A DNA stretch of 64,000 nucleotides. It comes from Prorocentrum cordatum. Its lineage: Eukaryota; Sar; Dinophyceae; Prorocentrales; Prorocentraceae. The notes under the pieces are model-generated. The model did not search any database. It worked only from the letters and a program-made list of their open reading frames with translations, and was not told the DNA's origin. Positions 10,484-21,587 of this stretch are shown here, piece after piece; the stretch's first letter is position 1; each line of letters starts with the position of its first letter. Where the stretch lies: positions 38,501 to 102,500 of the forward strand of contig CAUYUJ010022056.1 in assembly GCA_963575745.1 (NCBI GenBank), in the 5' to 3' direction. A program made the translations under genes and the position numbers.

Positions 10484-11215
10484 ACTAATAATAATAATAC
10501 TAATACCAATACGGAGAAGCATATTATTATACTAATAGTATCAAGGATACCACGAATGCTAATACGGATAATAATAGTAAGCACAAGACTACGACTAGTA
10601 CGAGCACCAATAAGAAGACTAACAACCAACCAACGACTCCTATTACTAATTCGATTAATGCTAATAAGCGTAATACTCATAATACGAATGGTAATAGTAA
10701 GACGAATACTAAGCATACGAATAATGCTATTCCTAATAGGGTGGAAGTGTTAAGACGAACGCTACGGCTAATACTAATACTAACACTACTAATACGAATG
10801 AGAATGCTAAGAAGAAGGCGAAGAGCAACACCACTAATACTAACACGAATACGCAGAATAATAACACGAATGCCACTAACAATTTTAACAGTGAAGCGAG
10901 CAATGCTAACCATACTGCTAGGAATACTGCTCATACTAAGAATTCTAACAACAATGGTAATGATATTATACTAACATGAATATTATTAATAACAATACGT
11001 CGAGTCCTGATTATTTGAATGGCAAGAATACTAGTCTTGATACTAAGAAGATGAGTAAGACGACGAATACTAATACTATGAAGAAGGAGAATGACATTAC
11101 TAGTACTAATACGAACGAAACTACTACCAAAACTTAGAATAAGCAGACTGACAATATTATTATTAATAATCGTATTAACAATACTACGAATAACAATATT
11201 AGACAATTAGCCGGA
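10484..11215 (+). repeat. AT-rich degenerate AAT/ACT/ACG triplet array
   Basis: About 730 bases of interrupted three-base units such as aataatac and actaatacg. Markedly AT-rich against a GC-rich surrounding. It looks like an old microsatellite. Confidence 0.8.
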
Positions 11216-11278
11216 CGAAGAGCCCAACCATATGCAGATGTGAGTCCCGCAATTGTGATTCACTTTTTCGGTGGTGAT

Positions 11279-11325
11279 CCCTATGGGGCAACGAACCGTG
11301 CTAGGGGTGTGCCGAAATGAGTGGC
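11279..11325 (+). repeat. isolated end of the 77-bp satellite
   Basis: The 46 bases from TATGGGGCAACGAA through GGGGTGTGCCGAAATGAGTGG match the 3' end of the satellite at about 12400-12446 almost exactly, but stand alone about 600 bp upstream of the array. Confidence 0.75.
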
Positions 11326-11883
11326 GTGGTACACAATGCGAACGAACACGATTGATCTGAGTACGTCGGGAGACTGAGCGCGGGTGAATCTGAGCGCGAG
11401 TGCGTCTGACTGTGAATGAATCTGCGTGCGAGCGAGTCTACGTGCATGAATGCGAGTATGACAAAGCATGGTGTAATTGTATATGAATGTCAATAGTTTG
11501 AGAATGACTGCCTCTGGGTACTCGTGACGCTGGGCGTGGCCGCCGCAAGGAGCTTCCCCGGGACTCCCCGACGGCATCGCCCGCGCGCCGCGACGCCAAT
11601 GTCGGCGCGCCCCCCCCGCGAGGATCGCGCCCGCTTCCTCCCCTTCTTTTACTCCCTCTTTGCCCGCGCACTCAAAAGTCCAAGGCTGCGGGCGCAGCGC
11701 GGCGCGGAGTCCCCGCGACGCGCGCAGGTCGCCCCAGAGGGGTCCCAGTGACGCGCGCGGGTCGTCCGCTGCGCGGAGCACAGAGAACTAGCTGGCTGGC
11801 TGATAGCGGGCAAGGCTCTTGCCGCTGGGCAGAGCGACGACGGGCGAGCGAGGCGCGGAACTCCGACGGCCTCCGACGGAGGT
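11326..11883. other. GC-rich spacer between the two satellite ends
   Basis: Contains TGAATGCGAG-like short repeats (11340-11470) and a very GC-rich stretch (11520-11880). Several open frames exist on both strands, with no recognisable product. Confidence 0.4.
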
Positions 11884-12446
11884 GTACTGGGTGGGGGAGA
11901 CGCATGCGGACTGCGCCACGGGGACCTTCGGTGGAGCTCCCTAGGGGGCAACGACACATTGTACTGGGTGGGGGAACCGCATGCGGACTGCGCCACGGGG
12001 ACCTTCGGTGGAGCTCCTTATGGGGCCACGAAACGCTGTGCTGGATGAGGGAGCTGCATGTGGACTGCGCCACGGGGACCTTCGGTGGAGCTCCGTATGG
12101 GGCCACGAAACGGTGTGCTGGGTGAGGGAGACACATGCGGACTGCGCCACGGGGACCTTCGGGGGAGCCCCTATAGGGCCACGAAGCGCTGTGCTGGGTG
12201 GGGGAGACGCATGCGAACTGCGCCACGGGGACCTTCGGTGGAGCTCCCTGTGGGGCCACGAAGCGCTGTATTGGGTGAGGGAGACGCATGCGGACTGCGC
12301 CGCGGGGGCCTTCGGTGGAGCCCCATCATGGGGCCACAAAACGCTGTACTGGGTGGGGGAGACGCGTGCGGACTGTGCCACTGGGACCTTCGGCGGAGCT
12401 CCTATGGGGCCACGAAACGTGTGAGGGGTGTGCCGAAATGAGTGGA
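11884..12446 (+). repeat. 77-bp satellite, seven units
   Basis: Unit starts GT(A/G)CTGGGTG at 11884, 11961, 12038, 12115, 12191, 12268 and 12346, a period of 76-78. Each unit contains GCATGCGGACTGCGCC, then ACCTTCGGTGGAGC, then GGGGCCACGAA. The period is not a multiple of three, so every frame passes through every phase. Confidence 0.9.
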
Positions 12447-12598
12447 TGATGACGACGATGATGACGTTGATGATGATGATGGTGATGATGATGATGATGA
12501 TGATGCTGATGCTGATGATGCTGATTGTGATGGTGATGTTGATGATGCTGCTGATGATGATGATGCTGATGATGATGATGATGCTGATGATGATGATC

Positions 12599-12635
<37 letters not shown>
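12442..12635 (+). repeat. (GAT)n microsatellite
   Basis: Imperfect GAT/GCT units followed by a pure GAT run from about 12600 to 12635. It is attached directly to the end of the 77-bp satellite. Confidence 0.9.
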
Positions 12636-12638
<3 letters not shown>

Positions 12639-13335
12639 GGAGAGGAGGGAGGAGGAAGGAGGAGGAGGAGGAGACGCGGGGACCGTCTCTTCAAAACGAA
12701 AACCCAACAACACAGGTTGGTTGGGAAAAAAAGGAGGAGGAGCAGGAGGGGGAGGAGGAGGAGGGGGGAGGGCAGAGGCCCCACGGCCTCCTCGGGCGCG
12801 CCCTCTTCGTGGAGGGCGGCGGCAGCCTCGGCCTCCGCCGTCTGAGAGGCCACCTCTGCCCAGGCCTGGGCGCCTTGGCCCACGTCTGGCTCGGGCGGGG
12901 GCGCGGACGGGGGCGGCATGGGAGGGGGAGGGATGGGAGCAGAAGCGGAAGAGGCCCACAAACTCGGGGGGGAAGTGGTGGGAGGGGGCAGGGGAGGGGG
13001 AAAGAGGAGGAGGATGAGGAGCAGGATAATGCCTCCTCCTCCTCCGCCTCCTCTCCGGCGCCGATGAATTCAGGCGGCTCGCGGGGCAACGGCCCGGCGG
13101 GCGGACAAGGCCCTTCCGGCTGCCCTGGGGGTCCCTTGCGAGGGTGCCGGTCTGTCCTGGAGGGATGAGCCCCCAGGGCCGAGGCGACGGGGAGGGGGAT
13201 GGGGGGAGGGGAGGGGGAGGAAGGAAGGGGGAAAGGGAGGAAACACGTTTTGCATAGCGGAACGTTTCTTGGTAGGCATTCGAGGCATTCGAGGAGCAGG
13301 CGGAGGAGGAGGATGAGGAAGAAGGCTAGCAAAAT
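12636..13335 (+). repeat. GGA/GAG-rich low-complexity region
   Basis: Purine-biased GGA runs at 12636-12675, 12735-12770, 12960-13020, 13195-13240 and 13290-13325, separated by GC-rich stretches. Frames on both strands are open and rich in Pro, Arg or Gly. No gene is supported. Confidence 0.6.
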
Positions 13336-13379
13336 CGCAAGAGACCTCCTGGATGCTCGGAGTCTCTTTGGATGTGTCT

Positions 13380-13585
13380 TGACAGATTGTTGGATTCCTC
13401 TTGGAACGTCTTGGTGGCCTCGTGGCGGTCCTGGGGGCCTCTGAGAGCGTCTTGGGCGCCTCGGGAAAGCCTCTTGGAGCCTCTCGAGGGTCTCTTGGGA
13501 GCCTCTTGGGGACATGTTGCGGGCGCCTCTTGGGCGCCTCTTGGTGGGCACTCTTGGGAGCGTTGGGGGCCATCTTGGAGGAGAT
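13380..13585 (+). repeat. CTTGGG-family block (long copy related to 37.6 kb)
   Basis: CTTGGGCGCC and CTTGGAGCC units. The string GCCTCTGAGAGCGTCTTGGG and the ending GAGGAGATCGATCAAAGA are shared with 37.73-37.90 kb, so the two blocks are copies of one longer unit. Confidence 0.75.
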
Positions 13586-13604
13586 CGATCAAAGAAGGGG
13601 GGAA

Positions 13605-13765
13605 GTAAATTACAGCCCCCCCCAAGGAGGCCAAACTGGCCCCCCAAGCAAAAGTACCACCAATGATTCCTCTCGCTTCGCGGGGTGCACGTCCGGAGCA
13701 CGTGCAGTCTAGTCTTTGCGGCCTCTTGGGGGCCTCTTGGGCCTGACTCTGGGGGGCCTCTTGGA
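13605..13765 (+). repeat. dispersed element also found at 31.3 kb
   Basis: A 45-base stretch at 13665-13709 (GATTCCTCTCGCTTCGCGG onward) recurs at 31326-31370 with two mismatches, each followed by CTTGGG units. The AATTACAGCCCCCC segment at about 13608 resembles one at 46233. Confidence 0.75.
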
Positions 13766-14465
13766 GGCCGAGTTTCCCCGAAACGCAGTGCCATCGTCCA
13801 ACCGCGGCAGCGCAGGCTTGGTATGCCCTGCCTGCTGGAAGTTTTAGTCCGTACCAGAGTGGCCTGTCGTTTGCGGCCGCATGAAAGATACAATTGGCGC
13901 AGTGTGCCGGTGTGAGACCTGCTCGCTTGCCGCCGCATGGGTTTCGCACGCCGTTCGGCCGTTTCGGCGTCGTCCAGAGTGCGTGTTTCGCGCATCGTGG
14001 AAGTCATCTGGTGCCTCTGGGGCCTCTTGGGGCCCCCTTTAGGCTGTTCGGAGAAGTTCGGAGCATATGCAATGCAGTCGTTTCGAGGCCTCCTAGGCCC
14101 CTCCTGGGGGACTCCTGGGGTCCTTTTGGCGGAGGCTCCTTGGGGGTCTGCTTGGGGGCGTATTGGGACCGTCCTGGGGGCGTTTTTTTGGTTTATCGGG
14201 GTCCTTTTTGGCAGCTTATGGTGGCCTCCTTGGGCTACTTTCGGAAGCCAACCAGGGGTGGCGTCGTGGGCAGCGTCTCGGTGCGCTCTTGCGCGTGTAT
14301 GGTCCTTTGGAGGCCGTCATTTGTTCTGTGGGGCCCTTTTGTGGGCTTTGGGGCCGTCTTGGGGCAAATTGTGTTGGCCGTTTCGGGCAGTGCCTGGGGC
14401 CTCATGAGAGTCGAAATAGGCAGGAAAGACCGTTTTATTCAGTTCATAAACTCCGATGGGTAACC
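13766..14465 (+). repeat. diverged CTTGGG-family block
   Basis: Older, more diverged GGCCTCTTGGGGCC units, strongest at 13990-14400, with a spacer at about 14405-14480 (GAGAGTCGAAATAGGC) similar to the one at 31970-32035. Confidence 0.6.
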
Positions 14466-15700
14466 CATGATTTTGGCCTCTGCGATCGTGGGCTATGAGG
14501 GTCCTCTTGGGGTCCTGTTCGGGCGGTCGTGAGGGCTGCGCTGGGCCGTCTTGGGGCCATTTGGGCCCCGAGACCGATGTGTCTCATGAGGCCGGTGTGG
14601 GCCCACACTATCTGGGGCCGTCTTGAGGCCCTGTTGTCGCGCCCGGACAGACCCCCCACTCAGACACGTCGATTGAGGAATCGTCCCGGGGCTTTGATTT
14701 TATTTTTCAAAACGTGCATTGGTGCGCACTCTCACGCCTAGTGCGTGTTGGCGTTGTGCTGATTGCAGCGGTTTTCGATTCGTCGCCGTGCAAACGTGCA
14801 TGACATCGAACTCACGACGTGGAACTTGCAGTGGCCAGGACATCCCTTGCAAGGGGAACACAGGCCCGCGCGCGGCCCGCCTGGCGCAAAGGCAAGGGGG
14901 AGCATGCAAACGCATTGCGTTAAACTGTGTAAGAACGGTAGCGAGAGCAGGGGGCCCCACCAGGCAATCACATTCGAATGTGCACACTGCAAATTGCCTA
15001 GCACATAAGATTACGCATGTCAACAGTGAGACTCGCGACGCGCACATCGCGCCAACAGTTTTAGTTTTTGTTTCGTGAGCGGCGTGGGCAGACAATCGTT
15101 GCTATTACCTGTCTCTCCCATCGCCCTTGTACTGTCCCCCACTGCACTGTCAGACTGGTGTGTTCAGTCTACGGCATTACATCGCACGGGCGCCATAGCT
15201 TCGCAGGGTTCATGCCCTGTGCCGGGTCTCCATATTTTGAGTGAGCGGGTTTTGATGCTCGTTGCCAGAAGAGTCGTCGGCAACGCGTCTTGGGGGGATT
15301 TCGGGGAGTTTTTTATGTGAGCAGCTCGCGAATGCATTCGCCAATCCGTAGCTTTTTCTGGCAATTGGTTGTGGATCCACTTGCGATTTCTGGATGCTTA
15401 TTTGTCGTCCATCCCGCGTTGCTTGGTTGATTCCGTCGCTTAGCCTACCAAACTTGCGTCCCTGCCGTTGTCCGGCCGATTAGCGCACTCGGCCAGCCTT
15501 TCTTGCGCCGCAGTTGCCGTCTGCTCGAGTGCTCTCGGCGATTGGGAAGTCTCGGGCGGCGGCGGTGTCCACGCGCAGCATTGTCGATATCGGGTTGGGG
15601 AGAAGCAGTCGCCGAAAAGATGGAGGGTCACACTGGAGGGAACGGGTGGCCACCCTAGCGCCACCACTAACGCCCGAGATCACCAGAAGGCAGCGCCCAT
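14466..15700. other. largely non-repetitive spacer
   Basis: Composition is less biased than its surroundings. Short open frames occur on both strands; one at 14763-15008 has two cysteine pairs (CVKLC, CAHC). None is long or recognisable enough to call a gene. Possibly decayed coding DNA. Confidence 0.4.
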
Positions 15701-15749
15701 AGAAGACAAATATACGTTTATGCTATATTTTATATTGGGCACCCTCATG

Positions 15750-16400
15750 CGCTTTCGGGTCATTGTGGGCGGCCCTTGGAATTTTCAGGCAAGTTCCTGG
15801 GGGTTTCTCGAGGGCCCGTCGGGCGTGTTTGTGGGCCTCGTGGGCGTTGTCGCACCGTCTTCGGCCGCACTGGGGTTACCTTGGAGCCTGGGGGCTGCGA
15901 GGGGCCGTCTTGGGACCCGCCGCCCACTGGCCCCCTTCGCGGGTTTCCCATTGGAGCGCTCTCGGGTTTCTCTTGGAGTCTGCGGGGCCCTCTTGGAGCC
16001 CTCCTCGGCTCCACATGGGCCCATTTCGGGTTTTCGTGGCGCCATCAGGAAGAGTTCCTGAGTCCCGCCACAACTACAACAGCGAAAAACCCCAAACCAT
16101 CCGATTCACAGTACGTTTTGACAAATCTGTCCTCTTGAGGGCCTCTCGACGGCTGTGTTGGTTGGCCGCCCTCTGCGCTGCCTGGGGGCCTCTCTGGGCC
16201 GTGTGAGCGCCATCATTGAGCCTCCTGCCCATGGATCCCCGCTCTTGGGCTGGGACAGGCCTTCATTGGTTTATCCTGGAGCTCTCCAGGGGCGCTCCCG
16301 GGGGCGCTCTCGGGGGTCCTCGGTGCCCTCTTGGACCCCGTCTGGGCTTCGCGTGGGCCCATCTTGTGCGGTCCCATCGTCTTTCCTGGCAGGCGCCCGC
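15750..16400 (+). repeat. diverged GGGCCTCxTGGG repeats
   Basis: Weak CTTGGAGCC/CTCGGG units similar to the CTTGGG family but strongly diverged, leading up to the 16.5-kb gene. No gene is supported inside. Confidence 0.45.
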
Positions 16401-16470
16401 GTCCTTGCCTTCGGACCTATGCGCGCTGCAACGGCGACGGGGCCAGACATCCATGTCATGTAGTTACCCC

Positions 16471-16493
16471 TGCGTAGCTTTTTTTGGCCCGAG
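16471..16493 (+). other. possible degenerate DinoSL relic
   Basis: The stretch TGCGTAGC followed by seven T and GGCCCGAG aligns to the spliced leader with 17 of 22 matches and one extra T. On its own this is weak. Its place, 64 bp before the ATG of an intronless gene, matches that of the clear relic at 4612-4633, so a decayed SL relic is plausible. Confidence 0.5.
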
Positions 16494-16556
16494 CAACAGT
16501 GCCATCGTAGCGCCTTCTGAAACGAGCCGCCGCTTTCGCTGCCAGCTGCCACCGCC

Positions 16557-17774
16557 ATGGGCCGCACGAAGGCCACCCTTTTGGAGCAGGTGGAGAACCT
16601 GAATGTGCGGGCAACGGAAACGAAACGCTTGGCGCAGAAGCGTGAGATCATGCTGGCGATGAAGAACCGCCCCTCCTGCATCGATGGCCTGTACGAGAAG
16701 TACACGTCCATGGGTTTGAACGCCGACGTCATCAAGACCCCGGAGACGCAACAGAAGTCTCTTTCTCAGAAGGCCGTCGAGAAACGCAAGGCAGACCACG
16801 ATTTGCAGAGGTCCCAGAGCTTCGAGACGCTGAAGGCGAATGCCCTTGCTGATGCGGCGGGGTCCGGGGATGAGGACATGGAGTTTGACCCATTCGGCGA
16901 GAACTTCGAGGATCTTGCTTCGCTTCACGTCAATGAGCTGCGAGACCGCGTCCTTCCCGGCATCGAGCCCACCCACCTCAGTAAAGCAAACATTCGCAGC
17001 ATGAAGGACCCTGAAGCCCGAAGCAAATCTGGCCTCCTCAAGATGATCACATTCGCGACTGGTTTGAACACGGACTTCAGGTTGGTCGGTCGTTTCGCAT
17101 GCCGGAACCGTTTCGTGGCGTACGCACGCAAGCGGTCTCTGGAGAGGCGCCGCCGCGTGTTATCGCTGAGCTTGCCGCCGTCTTACTCGGACGAGGGTCT
17201 CGCAGCCGTCGCAGGGGCCTCGGAGGACGGCGTCACCGTGAAAAACCGGTACACAAGCGAGATGGTGACAGTGCCTAAAGCAAATTGCCCCCCGTACGAT
17301 GATGTGTCAGACTTGTACATTGATTCAAATTGGTCCGAGAGCCAGCTGGCGCTCGCGTCCACCAAGAACCCAACAGGCGACCAGAAACACAACCTCTCCA
17401 ATTATTTCAAGGGTTGGGCCGTCAAGGTGGAAGCCAAGGCCGAGCCTGCGGCCTCGCCGTCGGGCGGCGCGGCATCCAGGAAGAGGGGGCCTGGGGCGAC
17501 GCCCCAATCTGGGAAGAAGGTCAAGCCATCGACAGACAATGCAGGTGGGACGGCGTCCGCCCAAACCAAGGTTGCGGCGGTTCAGCCGAAGCTCGAGGGC
17601 GGCGGTGTCGCCATGGATGATGCCGCCGAGGAGGGTTCGGGGAGCGAGGAGGCCAGCGTGGAGGGTGGCATGGCTGCGCCTGTTGAGCCAGGTCCTGGCG
17701 ACTACGACGAGTCCGCGTTGGAGCCACCCAGGGCCACCGATTCAGGGAGCGGCCCCGTCCCGGCGGCGGCATGA
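16557..17774 (+). CDS. intronless conserved protein of unknown function (NWSES family)
   Basis: 405 residues, ATG to TGA, with a good start context (GCCACCGCCATGG). Residues 1-55 are helical and charged. An acidic patch (about 103-120) precedes a conserved-looking core with FATGL at 166-170, a very basic stretch at 190-200 and NWSES at 258-262, then YFKGW at 283-287. From about 295 to the end it is low-complexity, with a likely nuclear signal (RKR at 308-310, KKVKP at 320-324) and an acidic tail. I remember dinoflagellate proteins of this order (charged N terminus, FATGL-like helix, NWSES) but know no function. It resembles no enzyme I can name. Intronless, with a possible SL relic upstream, so probably a retroposed copy. 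A second gene of an amplified dinoflagellate type follows on the same strand 3.8 kb downstream. Confidence 0.8.
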   Translation: MGRTKATLLEQVENLNVRATETKRLAQKREIMLAMKNRPSCIDGLYEKYTSMGLNADVIKTPETQQKSLSQKAVEKRKADHDLQRSQSFETLKANALADAAGSGDEDMEFDPFGENFEDLASLHVNELRDRVLPGIEPTHLSKANIRSMKDPEARSKSGLLKMITFATGLNTDFRLVGRFACRNRFVAYARKRSLERRRRVLSLSLPPSYSDEGLAAVAGASEDGVTVKNRYTSEMVTVPKANCPPYDDVSDLYIDSNWSESQLALASTKNPTGDQKHNLSNYFKGWAVKVEAKAEPAASPSGGAASRKRGPGATPQSGKKVKPSTDNAGGTASAQTKVAAVQPKLEGGGVAMDDAAEEGSGSEEASVEGGMAAPVEPGPGDYDESALEPPRATDSGSGPVPAAA

Positions 17775-18180
17775 GTTGCGAACGCATGGGCTTGCGGACA
17801 ACCGTTTATAGCTGCAGAGGCGGGTTTTTTTTCGGGGAGTTGCTCGCCCTCTGCTCGCCCGTATAGCGCCTGCTATACACCAGCTGTAGGAAGCATCGGG
17901 GTTGGCGCTTTCGGTTGTTTGCATTGTTCTTCCCGTCTGCGGTAACCGTTTGTACAATACCTCCGTTTTCTCTGTCGCAGAGTGAGGTCCACGAGCTTGC
18001 ACCGCTGGCCAGCGCGCTGAAATTCCGATGACCGTCACCGTCTGCCCCCGCCGAGCGTCAGCTGATTTCGCGCTTGTCGTTATGTTGGACGGGCGACGTG
18101 CGTTTTGTTTGCACAGTGGGAAGGGGGGGGGAGGGCAGCCCCGCCCATAGGGGGCAGAGGGCGGGTGCCCTTGAGGGCCT
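17775..18180. other. 3' flank, no gene recognised
   Basis: Mixed composition with a T run at 17826-17834 and a G run at about 18124-18134. Nothing recognisable. Confidence 0.35.
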
Positions 18181-19500
18181 ATGAGCGTCAGCCCTACACG
18201 CCCTATGAACCCTATGAGATCTGTGGGCCCTACGAGCCCCATGAGCCACATGAGCCCTATGGGCCCTAGGGGGGCCCTAGGCGTCCTAGGACCCCGATGA
18301 GCTCCCTGAACCCCATGTGCCCTATGGGCCCTATGAGCCCCATGAGGCTCATGAGGCCTATGCGCCCCGTGAGCCCTATGAGACACACAAGCCCTGTGAC
18401 CCCTATGAGGCCTCTGAGCCCTAGGAGCTTTAGGGGCCCTAGGAGCATTAGGAGCCCTAGGAGCCCCATCGGCCTTATGAGCCACATGAGCTTTTGAGAC
18501 CTATGAGCCCTGTGAGCCCCATGAACCCAACGAGTACCATGGGCCATGCGAGCCCTATGGGACATACGAGGCCTATGAGGCCTGTGAGACCCATGGGATT
18601 TGTGAGCCCTATGAGCCTTCTGAACCCTGTGAGCCCTTCGAGCCCTATGAGCCTCACGGGCCCTATGTGACGTATGGGCCCGATGAGCCCGATGAGCTTC
18701 ATGAGCCCTATGAGCCCTATGAGCCCTGTGAGCCCTAGGACCCCGGCGAGCCCCATGAGCCCTATGAGCCCTACGAGCCCGACGAGCCTTGTGATGAGCC
18801 CTACGAGCCCTATGGGCCGTAGAAGCCTTATGGCCTCCCTGAGATCTATGAGCCATATGAGCCCCATGAGCCCTAGGAGCCCTAGGAGCCCTTTGCGCCC
18901 TAGGAGCTATATGAGCCCTATGAGGCCTATCAGGCCAGGGGGCCCTACAAGCCTTGTGAGCCCTACGAGGCCTGCGGGCCGTATGAGCTCAATGGGTCCC
19001 TTGGGCCCTACGATGCACCCTGGGATGAGCCCTATGAGCCCCATGAGCCCTATGAGCGTTCTGAGCCCGATGAGCCCAATGAGCCCTATGAGTCCTACAA
19101 GCACTATGAGTACGAACCCCACGAGCCGCATGAGCCCTATGAGCCCCATAAGCCATATGAGCCCTGAGCGCCCGATGAGCCCCATGAGACCCATGAGCCC
19201 CATGAGTCACACGAACTCTAGTAGCCCTGCGAGCCGGATGAGCCCTATGAGCCTTATGAGCCCTATAAGCCCGATGAAACTTCTGAGCATTGTGAGCCCT
19301 CTGAACCCTATGAGCCCTAGGAGCCGCAGGAGCCCTATGATCCTTATGGGCCCTTTCTGCCTTGCGAACACGATGATGACTATAAGCCCCATGCGCCCTA
19401 AGAGCCCTGAGAGTCCTATGAGCCCTATGAGCCCTATGAGCCCTATGAGCCCTATGGGGCCTATGAGCCCTATGAGCCCTATGAGGCCCTATGGCCCCAT
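18180..19500 (+). repeat. 9-bp minisatellite, GAGCCCTAT orientation
   Basis: More than a hundred tandem units of nine bases, consensus GAGCCCTAT, with C/A/G variants in the last three positions. Because nine is a multiple of three, frames in it give Met-Ser-Pro or Ala-His-Arg repeats. These open frames are a by-product of the period and there is no flanking coding sequence. Confidence 0.92.
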
Positions 19501-19765
19501 GCGCGCACGTACCGTGAGCACAGGGGGGACTCGCAAGTGGCACCAGACCGTCGGAGGACGCCGCCCCGCTAATCACTGTTCTGGCGGAGGGCGTCGCAAA
19601 TTCACGTAAAGCGTTTTAATTGTCAGACTCACTAGAAGTATGCATCGAGTCTCGTGGCATGCCTCGGCCCTCCCAGGGGACGGACGGAACACCCTCGAAC
19701 GGTACGCCAGAGCGTGCAAGTAAGCTTCCCGGTCCAGCCCAAGGCCTGGATTGGATGCACTCAGG
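19501..19765. other. unique spacer between opposed minisatellite arms
   Basis: About 265 non-repetitive bases that separate the two arms. No gene or RNA feature recognised. Confidence 0.5.
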
Positions 19766-20105
19766 GGGTCCGAGGGTTCACAGAGTTCCGAGGGCTCATA
19801 TGGCTTGTAGGGCTCATGGGGACCCTGGGGCCCACAGGGCTCATAGGCCTCCGAGGGCGCAGAGGGCTCATAGGGTTCCTAACGCTCATGGGGCCCATGA
19901 GGCTCATAGGGTTCAAAGGGCTCACAGGGTTTACAAGGTTCCTAGGGTTCATTAGCCTCATGGGGCTCACAGGGCTCATCGGGTCCATAGGGCGCATAGG
20001 GCGCATAGGGCTCATACGGCTCCTGGGAGTCCTTGGGCTCATCGGGCCCACATGGCGCATAGGGCTCTAAGGGCCCCTGGGGCCTTTAGGGCTCATAGGG
20101 CCCAT
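19766..20105 (-). repeat. 9-bp minisatellite, inverted orientation
   Basis: Tandem nine-base units reading AGGGCTCAT on the plus strand, the exact reverse complement of the unit in the larger array at 18.18-19.50 kb. About 37 units. Together the two arrays form a large interrupted inverted repeat. Confidence 0.9.
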
Positions 20106-20109
20106 ACGG

Positions 20110-20410
20110 TTGCTGTGGTCGTCGCTCGTGCGGCTGTTTCGTAGCAGCCGCAGTGTACTGGTGAGCTGCCAAGCTAGCCGATGTTCTCTTATTCCCAGGG
20201 TGCCTTGATCGTCCCTCGTGCTGTGGCTTCGGTGCAGCCGCAGTGCATCGGCGAGCGAGCTGGCCGCCTAACCTGTGTTCTCTCGTGTTGCCAGGGCGTC
20301 CATGGTCGTCCCTCGTGCTGCGGCTTCGGAGCCGCCGCGCTGTCCTGGCGAGCTGTCCACCTACCGGTGTTCTGTCATTCCCTGGGTGCCGTGATCGTCC
20401 TTCCCAGTTT
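20110..20410 (+). repeat. tandem repeat of about 90-96 bp, three and a half units
   Basis: The word TCGTCCCTCGTGCTG or a close variant recurs at about 20118, 20209, 20305 and 20395. Units share CAGCCGCAGTG-like and CAGGG(T/C)G segments and are diverged. Confidence 0.75.
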
Positions 20411-20619
20411 TCGGCCCATTTTGCGTGGGCTTGGTGTGCGGGCGTCCGAGTAACGGTTTGGACGTGTTGGGCCAGTAATAAGAGCCCGACTTTCAGCCCT
20501 AGGTACGGGTTCACACAGCTCGTGCGGAATCGGAATTCACCCCCGACGTTTCGGCCACGTGTGCAGGACAGCCTCCGTCGTTGAGGCTCGAGCGGCCGAG
20601 TAGTAACTTCGTAATCGAT

Positions 20620-20735
20620 TGACTTCCCTCCCTCTCTCCCTCCTTCCTTCCCTTCCTCTCTCCCGCCTTCTCCCCCCCCCTTTCCTCCCTCCCTCCTCCC
20701 TCCCCCCTCCCCTCCCCTCCCCTCCGTTGTTTGTT
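20620..20735 (+). repeat. pyrimidine tract
   Basis: About 110 bases almost entirely C and T (CCCTCCCTC, CCTTCC). No gene. Confidence 0.8.
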
Positions 20736-20819
20736 GCGTCCTACTTCGGCGGATCGCCGTCCAGACCATCGCTCCCAGAAGTGCAATTGGCGTAGGCTGT
20801 ACGACCCCCCCGCTTCGGG

Positions 20820-21170
20820 CCAAAGAGGAGGGGGGGGAGCGGGAACAATGGGGAAAAGGGGGGGGGAAGTCAAGGGGGGGCACGATTCGTTAGCGCCTTG
20901 GTCGAGCGGAGGGGGGGGCAATTTCGTTTACACTCTGGTCGGGCGGAGGTGGGGTGGGGGGGGGGACCTCGATTTGTTAACATCCTGGTCGGGCGAAGAC
21001 GGGGGGGGGACAATTTCGTTAACACCTTGGTCGGGCGGAAGAAGGGGGGATACGATTTGTGAAAACCCTGGCCGGGGGGGGGGGACACGATTTGTTAACG
21101 CCCTGGTCGGGCGGAGGGGCGGGACGATTTGTCAACACCCTGGCCGGGCGCAGGGTGGGGCACGACAGGT
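20820..21170 (+). repeat. G-rich tandem repeat of about 37-48 bp
   Basis: Seven diverged units of the form (C/A)GATTTGTTAACGCCC, TGGTCGGGCGGA and a G run, near 20881, 20918, 20966, 21011, 21051, 21087 and 21124. The variable G run explains the uneven period. Confidence 0.8.
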
Positions 21171-21587
21171 CTACTCCCCCCGCACCTCCCGTCACCGTCC
21201 CCCGCCAATGCGGGGTGTTAGAGGGAAGGGGATGGATGGTGAGGGGAAAGATGGGGCGGGCAGGAGTACGACAGGAGGCGGTCGAACGAAGGACGAACAA
21301 TGAGGCCAAGAGACAGACTGCGCGAAGAGACAGGGGGACGAGAGTCGAACTAGTATAAGGATGCGTCACGCGCAAGGGCACCTAGAAGAGATGGAAGGGA
21401 GGCGACGGCAAGCATGAGGAATGGACGGGGAGAGCAAGAGACGGGAGGGGGGAGACAAGCAGTGATGGCATACAAGGCATCTCGGCTCAACGACTCCCGC
21501 CGCAGACCGGGGGGGGGCGGCTCCAGACCATTCGCGGCCCGATCCACATTAGCACATTGTGGTACCATCTCGCAAGATTGCCTGCGC

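Noticed and set aside
18674-19609. Open frame of 311 codons, Met-Ser-Pro repeats
   Set aside because: It is the 9-bp minisatellite read in one of its open frames; the opposite strand is also open (Ala-His-Arg), and there is no non-repeat coding sequence.
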